Assembly (NCBI RefSeq): GCF_027497195.1 | Contig: NZ_CP114905.1 | Coordinates: 1,550,001-1,614,000, forward strand | DNA: 64,000 nt | Reading direction: 5' to 3' | Origin: Streptomyces sp. WMMC500 | Lineage (GTDB): Bacteria > Actinomycetota > Actinomycetes > Streptomycetales > Streptomycetaceae | Shown: positions 31,985-41,421 of the stretch, piece by piece | Numbering within the stretch: the stretch's first letter is position 1 | How the letters are laid out: every line of letters begins with the position of its first letter | Notes under the pieces: model-generated | What the model saw: the letters and a program-made list of their open reading frames with translations, nothing else | Database searches by the model: none | What the model was told of the DNA's origin: nothing | Made by a program: the position numbers and the translations under genes

Positions 31985-32062
31985 GCCGACAACCTACCCC
32001 GCCCCACTGACACCGGGCCGGGGAGCCCGTCCCTGCGCACCGGGGAGCGTGCGGGCCGCCCT

Positions 32063-32707
32063 TCAGAGCGTGAGGCTCGCGCCCCGGTCCAGCCGGATGT
32101 GGTCCGCGCCGCCGACGCCCGGCCCGTCCGGGCCCAGCATGCGGTCGTAGAGCCCCCACGCGACGTCGGCGAGCAGCCCGTTGTGGATGTCGACCGCGCG
32201 CCGCGGGGCGACGGCGCGGACGTAGTCGATGACCTCGGAGACCTTGTTCCACGGCGCCATCACGGGCACCAGCAGCGTCTCGACGTCGCGCTCCGGCACG
32301 GTCAGCGCGTCGCCCGGGTGGAAGACGGCGCCGTCCACGACGTAGCCGACGTTCGTGATCCGGGGGATGTCCGGGTGGATCACGGCGTGCAGTTGACCGT
32401 GCACCTCGACCTCGAAGCCGGCGGCGGTGATCACGTCGCCCTCGCCGACGGTGTGCACCCGCCCGGGGAACGCCGCGGCGACCTGTTCCGCCACGCTGCG
32501 CAGCGTCCACAGCTCGGCCGCCGGGTTTGCGTCGAGCGCGGCGCGCAGCCGGCCCTCGTCGAAGTGGTCGGGGTGTTCGTGCGTGACGAGCAGGACGTCC
32601 GCGCCCACCGCGGCGTCCTCCTCGCTGTAGCCGCCGGGGTCGACGACGAGCACCGCCCCGTCCTTGGCGAGCCGGACGCAGGAGTGGCCCTTCTTCGTCA
32701 GTTCCAT
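32063..32707 (-). CDS. MBL-fold metallo-hydrolase
   Basis: A 214-aa metallo-beta-lactamase-fold protein. The metal motif THEHPDHFDEGRL is present near residue 43, preceded by VLVVDPGGYS. Downstream histidines lie in HAVIHPDIPRITNVGYVV and the Asp in FHPGDALTVP. It resembles UlaG/YtkL-like small hydrolases. The substrate is unknown. It is likely co-transcribed with the downstream exonuclease gene and lies 21 bases after the membrane-protein gene. Confidence 0.9.
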   Translation of the reverse strand: MELTKKGHSCVRLAKDGAVLVVDPGGYSEEDAAVGADVLLVTHEHPDHFDEGRLRAALDANPAAELWTLRSVAEQVAAAFPGRVHTVGEGDVITAAGFEVEVHGQLHAVIHPDIPRITNVGYVVDGAVFHPGDALTVPERDVETLLVPVMAPWNKVSEVIDYVRAVAPRRAVDIHNGLLADVAWGLYDRMLGPDGPGVGGADHIRLDRGASLTL

Positions 32708-32728
32708 GATGCCGGTGACAACTCCTCG

Positions 32729-33340
32729 TCAGTACTCCGCCGTGGACACGGTACGCACCACGAGGTTCTCGGGGTCCGCGGTGTTGACGACGATCGACAC
32801 GTCGGGAAGCGCGCCCGGCTGGGTGAGCTTCAGCCCCGACCAGTTGCCTTCGGTGAAGTCCCAGCCGGCGGTCTCCGCCTGCGCGGGCGTGACGGGGTTG
32901 AAGCCGTCCCGCAGCCGGGGCAGCGGCCGTACGTCCGAGCGCGAGAACGTCACTTCCAGGTACTCGTCCACCGACTGCTGCGGCCCCGTGAAGTCGACGT
33001 ACAGGGCGCTGTCGTGCAGCGCGTTCTCCTCGTAATAGCTGATGTACTCGGCGCCGCCGGGGACGGGCACCTGGTAGATGCGGCGCAGCAGCCGCGGCGG
33101 CCAGCCGGGCTCCATCTCGGTGTAGGCGGCGCGCTCGGCCTTGTCGCGGCCGCTCTCGCGGCTCTGCTGGGTGGAGATCCAGCCGTAGACCAGCGGGATG
33201 CCGACGAGCAGGGCGATGGCCAGGTACGCCTTCCAGGAGCGGGCGACGCGGCGTGGGGGGCGCTGGGACATGTGCCCATTGTGTGCGGGCTCGGGGTCGT
33301 GGCCGCGTCCGGGGCGCTCGCCGGAGTCCTGCAGAGTCAC
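32729..33340 (-). CDS. Single-pass membrane hypothetical protein
   Basis: A 203-aa (or 180-aa) product with one transmembrane segment (YLAIALLVGIPLVYGWIS) after a basic cytoplasmic tail, and an extracytoplasmic domain rich in aromatic and acidic residues (VPGGAEYISYYEENALHD, then GWDFTEGNWSGLKL). No family is recognised. GTG at 33340 overlaps the stop of the ROK gene by four bases and has GGTGGGGA upstream. ATG at 33271 would give the shorter form starting MSQRPPRRVARSW. It is probably coupled to the glucokinase gene. Confidence 0.75.
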   Translation of the reverse strand: MTLQDSGERPGRGHDPEPAHNGHMSQRPPRRVARSWKAYLAIALLVGIPLVYGWISTQQSRESGRDKAERAAYTEMEPGWPPRLLRRIYQVPVPGGAEYISYYEENALHDSALYVDFTGPQQSVDEYLEVTFSRSDVRPLPRLRDGFNPVTPAQAETAGWDFTEGNWSGLKLTQPGALPDVSIVVNTADPENLVVRTVSTAEY

Positions 33341-34461
33341 TTCCCCACCACCTGTGCGAACCGCTCGTACCGCTCGACGCGCCGCCGGTTGGTCCGGCGG
33401 AACCTGCGGGCCACCAGCCGGGCCAGGTCGGCGGCGCCGACGAGACCGGCGTCGTTGCCGAGGCGGGCGCGTACTATCCGGGCCTCCGGCCGGTAGCCGC
33501 GGCCGGTGAGGCTGCGCGCGAAGGCGTCCTGGGCGGGCTTGATGAGCAGGTCGTCGGCGGCGCTGACGCCGCCGCCGATGACGAAGCACGACGGGTCGAG
33601 GGCGGCGGCGAGGTTGGCGATGCCGACGCCGAGCCACTGGCCGATGTCCTGCAGCAGCTCTGTGCACATCGCGTCGCCCTCGCGGGCCAGCTCGGTGATG
33701 AGCGGGCCCGTGATGTCGCCGACGTTGCCCTTGACGCGGTCGATGATCCCGTACGCGACCGGGGACTCGGCCGCGGCCAGCTCGCGGGCCTCGCGCACCA
33801 GCGCGTTGCCGGAGCTGTACTGCTCCCAGCAGCCGCGGTTGCCGCACGGGCAGCGGTGCCCGCCGGGCACCACCTGCATGTGGCCGAACTCGCCGGCCAC
33901 CCCGTACTTGCCGCGCTTGACCTGGCCGTCCTCCAGGATGGCACCGCCGATGCCGGTGCCCAGGGTGATCATGACGAGGTAGTCCTCGCCGCGGCCCGCG
34001 CCGAAGCGCCACTCCGCCCAGGCGGCGGCGTTGGCGTCGTTGTCGACCATCACGGGGACCCGCAGCCGCTCGGAGAGCGCGTCGCGCAGCGGCTCGTTCC
34101 GCCAGGACAGGTGGGGGGCGAAGAGCACCCGGCTGCGGTCGGTGTCGATCCAGCCGGCGGCGCCGATGCCGACGGCGTGCACGTCGTGGCGCTCGGAGAG
34201 GTCGAGGACCAGCTCGACGATCACGTCCTCGACGACCTTGGGGCTCTTGGACTTGTCGGGCGTCTCGGTCGTCGCCCGCTCCAGGATGTGCCCGTCGGCG
34301 TCGACGACCCCGGCGGCGACCTTGGTGCCGCCGATGTCGATGCCCACGGTGGGCACCCGGGGCGCGGTCAGGTGCGAGCGCCGCTCGCGGTGGCTCACGC
34401 TGCGCAGCACGGTGGCGCGGGCGGCGCCGCGGGGCGCTCGCTGCGGCGCGGCGGGGTTCAC
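33337..34461 (-). CDS. ROK-family glucokinase
   Basis: A 374-aa sugar kinase of the ROK type, with ATP motif VGIDIGGTKVAAGVVD, catalytic VMVDNDANAAAWAEW and GTGIGGAILEDGQVKRG. The ROK zinc/signature region is GHMQVVPGGHRCPCGNRGCWEQYSSG (His plus three Cys), followed by VIGGGVSAADD. An N-terminal extension of about 40 residues (ATVLRSVSHRERRSHLTAPR) resembles that of Streptomyces homologues. The GTG at 34461 has GGGGGG upstream. It would phosphorylate glucose or a related sugar brought in by the ABC importer encoded upstream on the same strand. Confidence 0.92.
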   Translation of the reverse strand: MNPAAPQRAPRGAARATVLRSVSHRERRSHLTAPRVPTVGIDIGGTKVAAGVVDADGHILERATTETPDKSKSPKVVEDVIVELVLDLSERHDVHAVGIGAAGWIDTDRSRVLFAPHLSWRNEPLRDALSERLRVPVMVDNDANAAAWAEWRFGAGRGEDYLVMITLGTGIGGAILEDGQVKRGKYGVAGEFGHMQVVPGGHRCPCGNRGCWEQYSSGNALVREARELAAAESPVAYGIIDRVKGNVGDITGPLITELAREGDAMCTELLQDIGQWLGVGIANLAAALDPSCFVIGGGVSAADDLLIKPAQDAFARSLTGRGYRPEARIVRARLGNDAGLVGAADLARLVARRFRRTNRRRVERYERFAQVVGK

Positions 34462-34765
34462 CGGTTCCCCCCGTCTGTGGCGGCAGTCCGGCGAGAGCCG
34501 CCGCCCCAGAGTCCCCGCAAGACGTGGCGGTGCGCCCGGACAGACCACTGCGGGGCACGGAGGTGCTCACTGCGTGCACGTTCGCGCAAGGGGGCGTCCT
34601 CTCCCCTGTCGGGTATCGCTGACGGGGGAGATTCTGCCTTACGGGAGCGCGGTGCCGCATGGCGGTCGCGTGCGGGCCACGGCCAAGCGGTCCGCGCCCC
34701 TCCGGCCCGCCGCACGACGGCAGGGCAGCCGGGCGGCGGCACGGCGCGGACGTCGAGCACCGGTG
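34462..34765. other. Gap between ABC importer and ROK genes
   Basis: A 304-base gap without a believable gene. It holds one hairpin (34601-34630) and otherwise GC-rich sequence. The ROK gene may have its own promoter here, but no convincing -35/-10 pair is visible. Confidence 0.5.
34601..34630 (-). terminator. Hairpin downstream of ABC importer operon
   Basis: CTCCCCTGTC - 10-base loop - GACGGGGGAG, ten pairs with one G-U, about 135 bases past the ABC ATPase stop. It could end the importer transcript or attenuate read-through into the ROK gene. Confidence 0.5.
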
Positions 34766-35617
34766 TCACTTCGCCTTGCCGACCGGATCGCCGTCCCCCG
34801 GGGCCCGCCGTAGCTCGTGGCTGAGCTGCTCCAGCTCGCTGCCGCCGGCCATCTGCCGGGTCAGCTCGTCCAGGGTGATGTCGGCGCGGGCGTGGCTGCC
34901 GGCCATGATCCCCCGCTTGAGCAGGATGAACCGGTCGCCGACGAGGTCGGCGTGGTGCGGGTTGTGGGTGATCAGCACGACGCCGAGGCCGTGGTCCCGG
35001 GCGGCGGCGACGTACTTCAGCACCACGCCGGACTGCTTGACGCCCAGCGCCGCGGTCGGCTCGTCCAGGACCAGCACCTTGGCGCCGAAGTAGATCGCCC
35101 GCGCGATCGCCACCGACTGCCGCTCGCCGCCTGACAGGGTGCCGATGGGCTGGTCCACGTCCCGCAGGTCGATGCCCATGCGCAGCAGCTCGGCGCGGGT
35201 GGTGGCGCGCATCTTCGGCACGTCGAGACGGCGCAGCGGGCCGCGGCCCAGCGTCGGCTCGGAGCCGAGGAAGAAATTGCGCCACACGGGCATCAGCGGC
35301 ACCACGGCGAGGTCCTGGTAGACGGTGGCGATGCCCCGGTCCAGCGCCTCGCGCGGGTTCGACAGCCGGGAGTCGCGGCCCTCGATGCGGAAGCTGCCGG
35401 CGTCGTGCTGGTGCAGCCCGGAGATGATCTTGATGAGCGTGGACTTGCCCGCGCCGTTGTCGCCGAGCACGCACGTGATCTCGCCGGCGTGCACCTGCAG
35501 GGAGACGCCTTCGAGGGCGCGGATGTTGCCGTAGTACTTGCTGACGTCCGCCAGCTCCACCAGCGGCCGGCCCACCGCGGCCCCGGCGCCGGCCGTGTCG
35601 TCCGTGGCCTTCGTCAT
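34766..35617 (-). CDS. Sugar ABC transporter ATP-binding protein (single domain)
   Basis: A 283-aa ATPase of the carbohydrate-uptake (CUT2/Frc) type. It shows Walker [15 protein letters not shown], signature [16 protein letters not shown], Walker [12 protein letters not shown] and H-loop [13 protein letters not shown]. It has one ATPase domain only, unlike the double-domain RbsA type. The start at 35617 overlaps the permease stop by four bases. It energises import of a sugar across the membrane together with the next two gene products. Confidence 0.93.
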   Translation of the reverse strand: MTKATDDTAGAGAAVGRPLVELADVSKYYGNIRALEGVSLQVHAGEITCVLGDNGAGKSTLIKIISGLHQHDAGSFRIEGRDSRLSNPREALDRGIATVYQDLAVVPLMPVWRNFFLGSEPTLGRGPLRRLDVPKMRATTRAELLRMGIDLRDVDQPIGTLSGGERQSVAIARAIYFGAKVLVLDEPTAALGVKQSGVVLKYVAAARDHGLGVVLITHNPHHADLVGDRFILLKRGIMAGSHARADITLDELTRQMAGGSELEQLSHELRRAPGDGDPVGKAK

Positions 35618-36660
35618 CTGGCCGCCTCCGCGCGCTTGCGTACCCAGGAGTTGAGGATCGTGGCCAGCAGCAGCATCGCGCCGAGGAAGAACCAGAACCA
35701 GTCCGAGTCCCACTGGGCGTAGACGATGCCCTGCTTGGCCATGCCGAAGATCAGCGCGCCGATCGCGGCGCCGATCGCCGACCCGTACCCGCCGGTCAGC
35801 AGGCAGCCGCCGATCACCGCCGCGGCGATGTAGTGCAGCTCCAGGCCGCGGCCCTCCGCGGACTGCACCACGCCGGAGAACGAGAACAGCAGGTGCTGCC
35901 CGGAGATCCAGGCCGCCAGCGCGACGCCGAGGTAGAGGCCGATCTTGGTGCGGTGCACCGGGACGCCGACCGCGCGGGCCGCGTCCTTGCCGCCGCCGAC
36001 CGCGAAGATCCAGTTGCCCCAGCGGGTACGCAGCAGGATCCAGGTGGCCAGCGCGACCAGCCCGACCCACCACAGGATCGTCACCCGCAGCTTGAACGAG
36101 CCGATGTCGAGGGACGAGGCGAAGAGCACCCGCGCCGACTCGAAGCCCTGCATGTCGTCGATCGCGTTCGTCGAGACCGTGCCCTGGATCCTCTTGGTGA
36201 GGCCGATGTTGGCGCCCCACAGCATCAGGTACGTGCCCAGCGTGATGATGAAGCTGGGCAGCCCGGTGCGGACCAGCATGAAGCCGTTGAAGAAGCCGAT
36301 GGCGAGGGTGACCAGGAGGGAGACGAAGACGCCCACCCAGACGTTGGCGGTCATCTCGTACGCGAACATCGTCGACGTCAGCGCCGCCGAGGTGACCAGC
36401 ACGCCCGCCGACAGGTCGAACTCGCCGCCGATCATCAGCAGCGCGACGGGCACGGCCATGATGCCGATGGTGGAGGCGGCGTACAGCACGGTGTCGAGGC
36501 TGGACAGGAAGCTGTCCGCGACGACCGCGAAGAAGAGGAAGACCGCGACGGCGCCGATCACCGAGCCCAGCTCGGGCCGGCCGAGCAGCCGGTGCAGCGG
36601 CGAGGCGTCCAGCAGGCGTTCGTCCGCCGCCTTGGGGTCCGCCGGGAGGGTGGTGGTCAT
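35614..36660 (-). CDS. Sugar ABC transporter permease (CUT2/FrcC-like)
   Basis: A 348-aa membrane protein with about ten hydrophobic segments, including [20 protein letters not shown] and [20 protein letters not shown]. Both are characteristic of the RbsC/FrcC family. It overlaps its neighbours at both ends by ATGA, so the three-gene operon is tightly coupled. Specificity is unclear; a sugar or polyol such as inositol is possible given the nearby Gfo/Idh/MocA gene. Confidence 0.93.
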   Translation of the reverse strand: MTTTLPADPKAADERLLDASPLHRLLGRPELGSVIGAVAVFLFFAVVADSFLSSLDTVLYAASTIGIMAVPVALLMIGGEFDLSAGVLVTSAALTSTMFAYEMTANVWVGVFVSLLVTLAIGFFNGFMLVRTGLPSFIITLGTYLMLWGANIGLTKRIQGTVSTNAIDDMQGFESARVLFASSLDIGSFKLRVTILWWVGLVALATWILLRTRWGNWIFAVGGGKDAARAVGVPVHRTKIGLYLGVALAAWISGQHLLFSFSGVVQSAEGRGLELHYIAAAVIGGCLLTGGYGSAIGAAIGALIFGMAKQGIVYAQWDSDWFWFFLGAMLLLATILNSWVRKRAEAAR

Positions 36661-37673
36661 CGGGTGCGGCGCTCCGTGAACTTCTTCAGCGCGGGGGCGT
36701 CCTCCTCGGTGACGATGGCGGGACCGGTCAGCACGGTCTGGCCGCCGCCGATGACGTTGCCGTTCGTCTCGTACAGCCACAGCTCGTCCACCGCCAGGTA
36801 GCCCTGGAGGTAGGGCTGCTGGTCCACGGCGAAGGTGAGCTGCTTGCTCTCCAGCGCCTCGGCCACGGCCGCGTTCAGGTCGAAGGTCGCGACCTCCGCC
36901 TCGCTGCCGGCGGCGTCCTTCGCCTCGACGGCCGAGGCGGCGACGTCGGCGTTGAGGGTGACGACCGAGTCGACGTCCCCGTCCGCCTCCAGCTTCGCCT
37001 GGATCCCGGAGAGCACCGCCGGCTTGCTCGCGCCGTCCACGGTCAGGTTCTGCACCGAGCCCGAGAAGGTCTCCTTCACGCCGGCGCAGCGCTGCTCCAG
37101 GCCGACGTTGCCCTGCTCGTGGATGACGCAGACGGCCTTCTTGCGGCCGCGTTCGTTGAGCTCCTCGCCGACCGCCTCGCCGGCGACGGACTCCTCCTGG
37201 CCGATGTGGCTGAGGGCCCCGTACTCCTCGGAGTACTCCGCGCCGGAGTTGATCGTCACCACCGGGATGCCGGCGTCCACGGCGGCCTGCACCGCGCTCT
37301 TCATCGCCTCCGGCTTGGCGAGCGTGACGATGATGCCGTCGACCTTCTTGTCGACGAACGTCTGGACCAGCCGGGCCTGCTCGTCGTCCTTCTCGCTGTT
37401 GGCGTAGAGGAACTCGACGTTGTCCTTGTTGGCGGCCTGCTTGGAGCCGCTCTGGACGATGTCCCAGAAGGTGTCGCCGGGCGCGGAGTGGGTGACCATG
37501 GCTATCTCCATGCGCGGGGTGTTCACGCCACCGCCGCCGCCCCCGCCACCGTCGTTCTCCTCGGCGTCCTTGCCGCCGGAGTCGCTGCACCCCGCTGCGG
37601 CGACCGCCAGCACGGTGGTCATCGCCGCCGCCGCGAACACGCGCGTGCTACGGGCCATACGGCTGCGCGCCAT
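36657..37673 (-). CDS. Sugar ABC transporter substrate-binding lipoprotein
   Basis: A 338-aa periplasmic-binding-fold lipoprotein. The signal peptide ends in the lipobox [11 protein letters not shown] glycine-rich tether with eight consecutive Gly follows, then the type I binding fold ([63 protein letters not shown]). The start is ATG at 37673 behind AAAGGCGGG; the frame is open further upstream without good signals. First gene of the importer operon. The ligand is likely a monosaccharide or polyol. Confidence 0.92.
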   Translation of the reverse strand: MARSRMARSTRVFAAAAMTTVLAVAAAGCSDSGGKDAEENDGGGGGGGGVNTPRMEIAMVTHSAPGDTFWDIVQSGSKQAANKDNVEFLYANSEKDDEQARLVQTFVDKKVDGIIVTLAKPEAMKSAVQAAVDAGIPVVTINSGAEYSEEYGALSHIGQEESVAGEAVGEELNERGRKKAVCVIHEQGNVGLEQRCAGVKETFSGSVQNLTVDGASKPAVLSGIQAKLEADGDVDSVVTLNADVAASAVEAKDAAGSEAEVATFDLNAAVAEALESKQLTFAVDQQPYLQGYLAVDELWLYETNGNVIGGGQTVLTGPAIVTEEDAPALKKFTERRTR

Positions 37674-37822
37674 CTGGATACCCGCCTTTCTTCCCAGGTC
37701 GTCCCCTGCCGCCCGCGTGGCGGCTGGAGGTGTTCTAGCCGGGGGCGGGGACCGAGTCAATGTCTTGTCCGATCATTCTGACCCGCGGCTACCCGCGAGT
37801 CACCCGGTGGGTCCCCGCCGGG

Positions 37823-38587
37823 TCAGCCCCGGTCGAGCAACTGGAACTCGAAGCTGTAGCGCGAGGCCCGGTACAGGTGCGAACCGAACTCCACCCCGCG
37901 CCCCGTGTCGTCGTACGTGAACCGCTCCATCGTCAGCACCGCCGCCCCCTCCTCCTCGCCCAGCCTCTCCGCCTCGGCCGCCGTCGCCGGCCGGGCGCCG
38001 ACCCGCTGGCGGGCGCTGTGCAGCGCGATGCCGGCGCGGCGCAGCACCCGGTAGAGCCCCGTCGACTCCAGCTCATCGGGGCGCAGCCGGACCAGCTCTG
38101 CGGGCAGGTGGTTGCAGAGCACGGCGACCGGCTCGCCGTGGGTCAGCCGCAGCCGGTCGACGCGGACGACGTCCGTGCCCTCGGCGACCCCCAGGGCCGC
38201 GGCGACGTCCGCGCTCGCCCGCATCTCGGCCACGCCCAGCACCCGGGTCGCGGGCCGCTGCCCGGCGGCTTCCAGGTCGTCGTACAGGCTGGTCAGACCG
38301 AGCGGGCGGCGCACCTGGCTGTGCACGACCTGGGTGCCGATGCCCCGGCGGCGCACGAGCAGCCCCTTGTCGACCAGCGACTGGATGGCCTGCCGCACGG
38401 TGGGCCGGGACAGGCCGAGCCGGGCCGCCAGCTCGATCTCGTTGCCGAGCAGGCTGCCGGGGGTCAGCGCCCCCTGCTCGATCGCCGCCTCCAGTTGCTG
38501 CGACAACTGGAAGTACAGCGGGACCGGGCTGCTGCGGTCCACACCGAGCCGCAGGGCCGGGACGGGGCCTGTGCCGCGCTTCGTCAC
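37823..38587 (-). CDS. GntR-family regulator with UTRA domain (sugar locus)
   Basis: A 254-aa regulator. The winged helix has VPLYFQLSQQLEAAIEQGAL and SRPTVRQAIQSLVDKGLLVRRRG. The UTRA effector-binding domain occupies the C-terminal two thirds (VRVDRLRLTHGEPVAVL, FTYDDTGRGVEFGSHLYRAS). GTG at 38587 is preferred; an upstream open frame is shadow. It lies between the ABC importer operon and the divergent dehydrogenase gene and probably controls both. The divergent promoter region contains a TTGTC/GACAA repeat cluster. Confidence 0.9.
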   Translation of the reverse strand: MTKRGTGPVPALRLGVDRSSPVPLYFQLSQQLEAAIEQGALTPGSLLGNEIELAARLGLSRPTVRQAIQSLVDKGLLVRRRGIGTQVVHSQVRRPLGLTSLYDDLEAAGQRPATRVLGVAEMRASADVAAALGVAEGTDVVRVDRLRLTHGEPVAVLCNHLPAELVRLRPDELESTGLYRVLRRAGIALHSARQRVGARPATAAEAERLGEEEGAAVLTMERFTYDDTGRGVEFGSHLYRASRYSFEFQLLDRG

Positions 38588-38637
38588 GCTCCGGAGCGTA
38601 ACGGTCGGGCCGGGCCATCGGAAGGCTTCACGTCCGG

Positions 38638-38658
38638 TTGTCCTGACAATTGACAATT
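38638..38658. promoter_or_regulatory. Operator-like TTGTC/GACAA cluster between GntR and dehydrogenase genes
   Basis: The sequence TTGTC-CT-GACAA is immediately followed by a further TTGACAATT, so GACAATT occurs twice in tandem within an inverted repeat. It lies between the divergent GntR and Gfo/Idh/MocA genes. A related half-site CTTGTCC is present upstream of the importer operon near 37764-37770. Confidence 0.5.
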
Positions 38659-38685
38659 CCGCTGGCCACGGGAGATTTTGAGGCC

Positions 38686-39693
38686 ATGCGCATCGGACTC
38701 CTCGGCACCGGCAGGATCGGCGCCTTTCACGCGGGCGCGCTGCGGCGGCACCCGGACGTCACCTCGCTCGTCGTCACCGACGCGGACCCGCGCCGGGCCG
38801 CCGAGGTCGCGGCGCGTACGGGCGCGGAGGCGGCCGCCACGCCCGCCGACGCGCTGGCGGCGGGGGTGGACGCCGTGGTGATCGCGGCCGCCACCGCCGC
38901 GCACGCGGAGCTGCTGGGCGCGGCGGCGCGGGCCGGGCTGCCGGTGTTCTGCGAGAAGCCGGTCGCCCTCGACCTGGCGGGCACCCGGGCCGCGCTGGCG
39001 GAGGTGGCGGCGGCGGGGATCGTGCTGCAGATGGGCTTCATGCGCCGCTTCGACGCCGGCTACGTCGCGGCGCGGGAGGCGGTGCGCGGCGGGCGCCTGG
39101 GGCGGCTGCACACCGTGCGGACCGTCACCTCCGACCCGGCACCGCCGCCCCCGGCGTACCTGCCGCTGTCCGGCGGGCTGTACCGGGACTGCGTGATCCA
39201 CGACGCCGACGCGCTGCGGTGGGTGACGGGCCGTGAGGTCACGGAGGTGTACGCGGCGGGCTCGGACGCGGGCCCGGCGATGTTCCGCGAGGCCGGCGAC
39301 GTCGACACCGCGACGGCGCTGCTCACCCTGGACGACGGCACGCTGGCCACCGCGACGGCGACCCGCGTGAACGGGGCGGGCTACGACGTGCGGATGGAGC
39401 TGGCCGGCGAGCGCGACCAGATCGCGGTGGGCCTGGCCGAGCGGACGCCGCTCACCTCCGTCGAGCCGGGCGCGCCGGCGCCGGGCGGCAAGCCGTGGCA
39501 GGGCTTCCTGGAGCGCTTCGGGCCGGCGTACGAGGCGGAGCTGGCGGCGTTCGTCCGGGTGGTCCGCGGCGAGCTGGCCAACCCCTGCGACGGGGTGGAG
39601 GCGCTGGCGGCGCTGCACGTGGTGGAGGCGTGCGAGCGCTCCCGCCGGGAGCGCCGCCCGGTGCGGGTGGCGGAGATCGCGGAGGCGCCGTAG
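38686..39693 (+). CDS. Gfo/Idh/MocA-family dehydrogenase (inositol dehydrogenase-like)
   Basis: A 335-aa NAD(P)-dependent oxidoreductase with the Rossmann motif MRIGLLGTGRIGAFHAGAL, the family signature FCEKPVALDL and a catalytic His in RDCVIHDADALRWV. It is closest in style to inositol 2-dehydrogenases. With the ABC importer and GntR regulator it suggests oxidation of an imported sugar or cyclitol. The ATG at 38686 is used, just inside an open frame that begins at 38650. It converges with the next hypothetical gene. Confidence 0.9.
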   Translation: MRIGLLGTGRIGAFHAGALRRHPDVTSLVVTDADPRRAAEVAARTGAEAAATPADALAAGVDAVVIAAATAAHAELLGAAARAGLPVFCEKPVALDLAGTRAALAEVAAAGIVLQMGFMRRFDAGYVAAREAVRGGRLGRLHTVRTVTSDPAPPPPAYLPLSGGLYRDCVIHDADALRWVTGREVTEVYAAGSDAGPAMFREAGDVDTATALLTLDDGTLATATATRVNGAGYDVRMELAGERDQIAVGLAERTPLTSVEPGAPAPGGKPWQGFLERFGPAYEAELAAFVRVVRGELANPCDGVEALAALHVVEACERSRRERRPVRVAEIAEAP

Positions 39694-39707
39694 GGGCCTT
39701 ACGGCCC

Positions 39708-40712
39708 TCAGCGCGCGGCCAGGTCCGCCAGGGCCGCGCGGAGGCGGGCGCGCTCCTCCGGGAGCGGGGACGTGCGGGTGTGGGCCTGCGTCCACGGGGA
39801 GACCTCCAGGGTGCCCCGCTCGTCCTCCTCCGCCAGCCGCTGCGTCACCCGGGCGAAGTCGGCGACCGGGTCGCGCTCCCCGTACTGTTCCAGCCGCTCG
39901 GCCAGCAGGGCGGCACCGGGGCCGAGGGCGGGGCGGTCGAAGCGCAGGGCGCCGGCGGCGGCCCGCTCGTGCTCCTCGTAGCGGTCCGCCCAGAACGTCC
40001 ACTCCCAGCCGGGCCACCGGGGCAGCGCGGTCGCCCGGGCCGCGCCCGCGACGTGCTCCAGGGTCCAGCCGCAGACGCGGCGGTGCACGGAGTCGAGGTG
40101 CACGCCGCCCTGCGGGATCGTGGGGATCCGGTCCGTCAGCGCGGCGGGCGAGAGCTGGCCGGCCAGCTCGGGGCCGCGGTCGAGCAGGTCTTCCAGGTCG
40201 TCGGCGAAGACCGCGTACGCGCGGACGCCGTCACCGCCGCCGTCCGCGACCGTGACGGCCAGCGCGACCTCCTCCGACCCGGGCTCGATGGGCTGCAGCT
40301 CGGAGGTCTCCGGCGGCTCCGGCGCGGTCGTCGCCCGGTCGCTGCGCACCAGCGCGGCGTCCACCCCCACGTACGCCGCGAAGTCCTCGAGACCGCCGTA
40401 CGCCCACCGGACCCGCCACCCGGGCCAGGTCCGGCCCAGCACCGTGAACAGCGCCCGCCGGTGGACCCAGTCCTCCAGGTGCCAGGTGAAGAAGAGCAGC
40501 TCGCGCGCGTCGTGGTCGACGAGCGCGGCGCCCTCGCACCATCTCTCGTCCAGCCAGTCGTCCCGTGGGACCTCCCGCTGGGCGGCGATGAAGCGGCCGG
40601 CGCTGCCGGGGCCGTCGAGGAGCTGTGCGTCGATGCCGCTCGCGCCCCAGTGGGAGTAGTGCAGCCGCCAGTCGCCGTCGCGTACGAGCACGTAGTTCGC
40701 GCGGGCACCCAT
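39708..40712 (-). CDS. Conserved hypothetical protein
   Basis: A 334-aa soluble protein, tryptophan-rich (e.g. GDWRLHYSHWGASGIDAQLL, LLFFTWHLEDWVHRRAL, WPGWEWTFWADRYEEHERAA). No catalytic motif is recognised. Similar proteins seem to be common in actinomycetes. It starts six bases after the aldolase gene stop, so it is likely the last gene of the KDG kinase-aldolase transcript, although a role in sugar use is not evident. Confidence 0.78.
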   Translation of the reverse strand: MGARANYVLVRDGDWRLHYSHWGASGIDAQLLDGPGSAGRFIAAQREVPRDDWLDERWCEGAALVDHDARELLFFTWHLEDWVHRRALFTVLGRTWPGWRVRWAYGGLEDFAAYVGVDAALVRSDRATTAPEPPETSELQPIEPGSEEVALAVTVADGGGDGVRAYAVFADDLEDLLDRGPELAGQLSPAALTDRIPTIPQGGVHLDSVHRRVCGWTLEHVAGAARATALPRWPGWEWTFWADRYEEHERAAAGALRFDRPALGPGAALLAERLEQYGERDPVADFARVTQRLAEEDERGTLEVSPWTQAHTRTSPLPEERARLRAALADLAAR

Positions 40713-40718
40713 CGCCGG

Positions 40719-41339
40719 TCAGGCCGCCGCCAGCCGGGCCAGCAGGTCGGCCGCGCGCTTGGCGACCTCCTCGCGGTCGCCGCCGGACAGCGCCGAGCCC
40801 ATCCCGACGCCCACCGCGCCCGCGGCGATCCAGTCGGGCGCGTCCGCGATCGAGATCCCGCCGGTGGGCAGCACCGCGGCCTGCGGCAGCGCGGCCCGTA
40901 CGTCCTTGACCCAGCCCGGCTCGTGCGCCGAGGCCGGGAAGAGCTTCATGACGTCCACGCCCAGCTCCAGCGCGCGCACCACCTCGGTGGGCGTGGCGAC
41001 GCCGGCGAAGACCGGGATGCCGTAGCGGTGCGCGGTGGCGACCACGCCGGCGTCGAGGTTGGGCGCGACGAGGTAGCGGGCGCCGGCGTCGACGGCCAGC
41101 CGCGCCGAGGCGGCGTCCAGCACCGTGCCGGCGCCGATGACCGCCTCCGTGCCGGCCTCGCGGCGCAGCGAGCTGACCAGCTCCAGCGCGAAGGGCGTCG
41201 TCAGCGAGATCTCCAGGCTGCTGATCCCGGCCGACAGCAGCGAGTCGGCGGTGGCGGCGGCGCCGTCGTGGGTGTCGCTGCGGACGATGGCGACGACCCG
41301 CTGCGCCAGCGCGGCCCGGGTGATCTCCCAGCGGTACAC
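40719..41339 (-). CDS. eda: 2-keto-3-deoxy-6-phosphogluconate / 4-hydroxy-2-oxoglutarate aldolase
   Basis: A 206-aa TIM-barrel class I aldolase. It has VVAIVRSDTHDGA, SLEISLTTPFA with the catalytic Glu, VIGAGTVLDAASA, VMKLFPASAHEPGWVK with the Schiff-base lysine, and LPTGGISIADAPDWIAAGA. It would split KDPG (or its phosphogalactonate analogue) into pyruvate and glyceraldehyde phosphate. The upstream PfkB-family kinase would supply the phosphorylated substrate, giving a complete two-step branch. The gap to the kinase gene is 82 bases. Confidence 0.93.
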   Translation of the reverse strand: MYRWEITRAALAQRVVAIVRSDTHDGAAATADSLLSAGISSLEISLTTPFALELVSSLRREAGTEAVIGAGTVLDAASARLAVDAGARYLVAPNLDAGVVATAHRYGIPVFAGVATPTEVVRALELGVDVMKLFPASAHEPGWVKDVRAALPQAAVLPTGGISIADAPDWIAAGAVGVGMGSALSGGDREEVAKRAADLLARLAAA

Positions 41340-41421
41340 GGTGCTTCCTCCGGCGGTTCTCTCTGGGCGGTGCGCGGTTCTGCGGTGGTGCCCGGCCGTA
41401 CGTCGCGTACGGGCCGTGCGC

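Noticed and set aside
39686..39706. GCCGTA/TACGGC hairpin between convergent dehydrogenase and hypothetical genes
   Set aside because: Only six pairs and no T-run; too weak to call a terminator.
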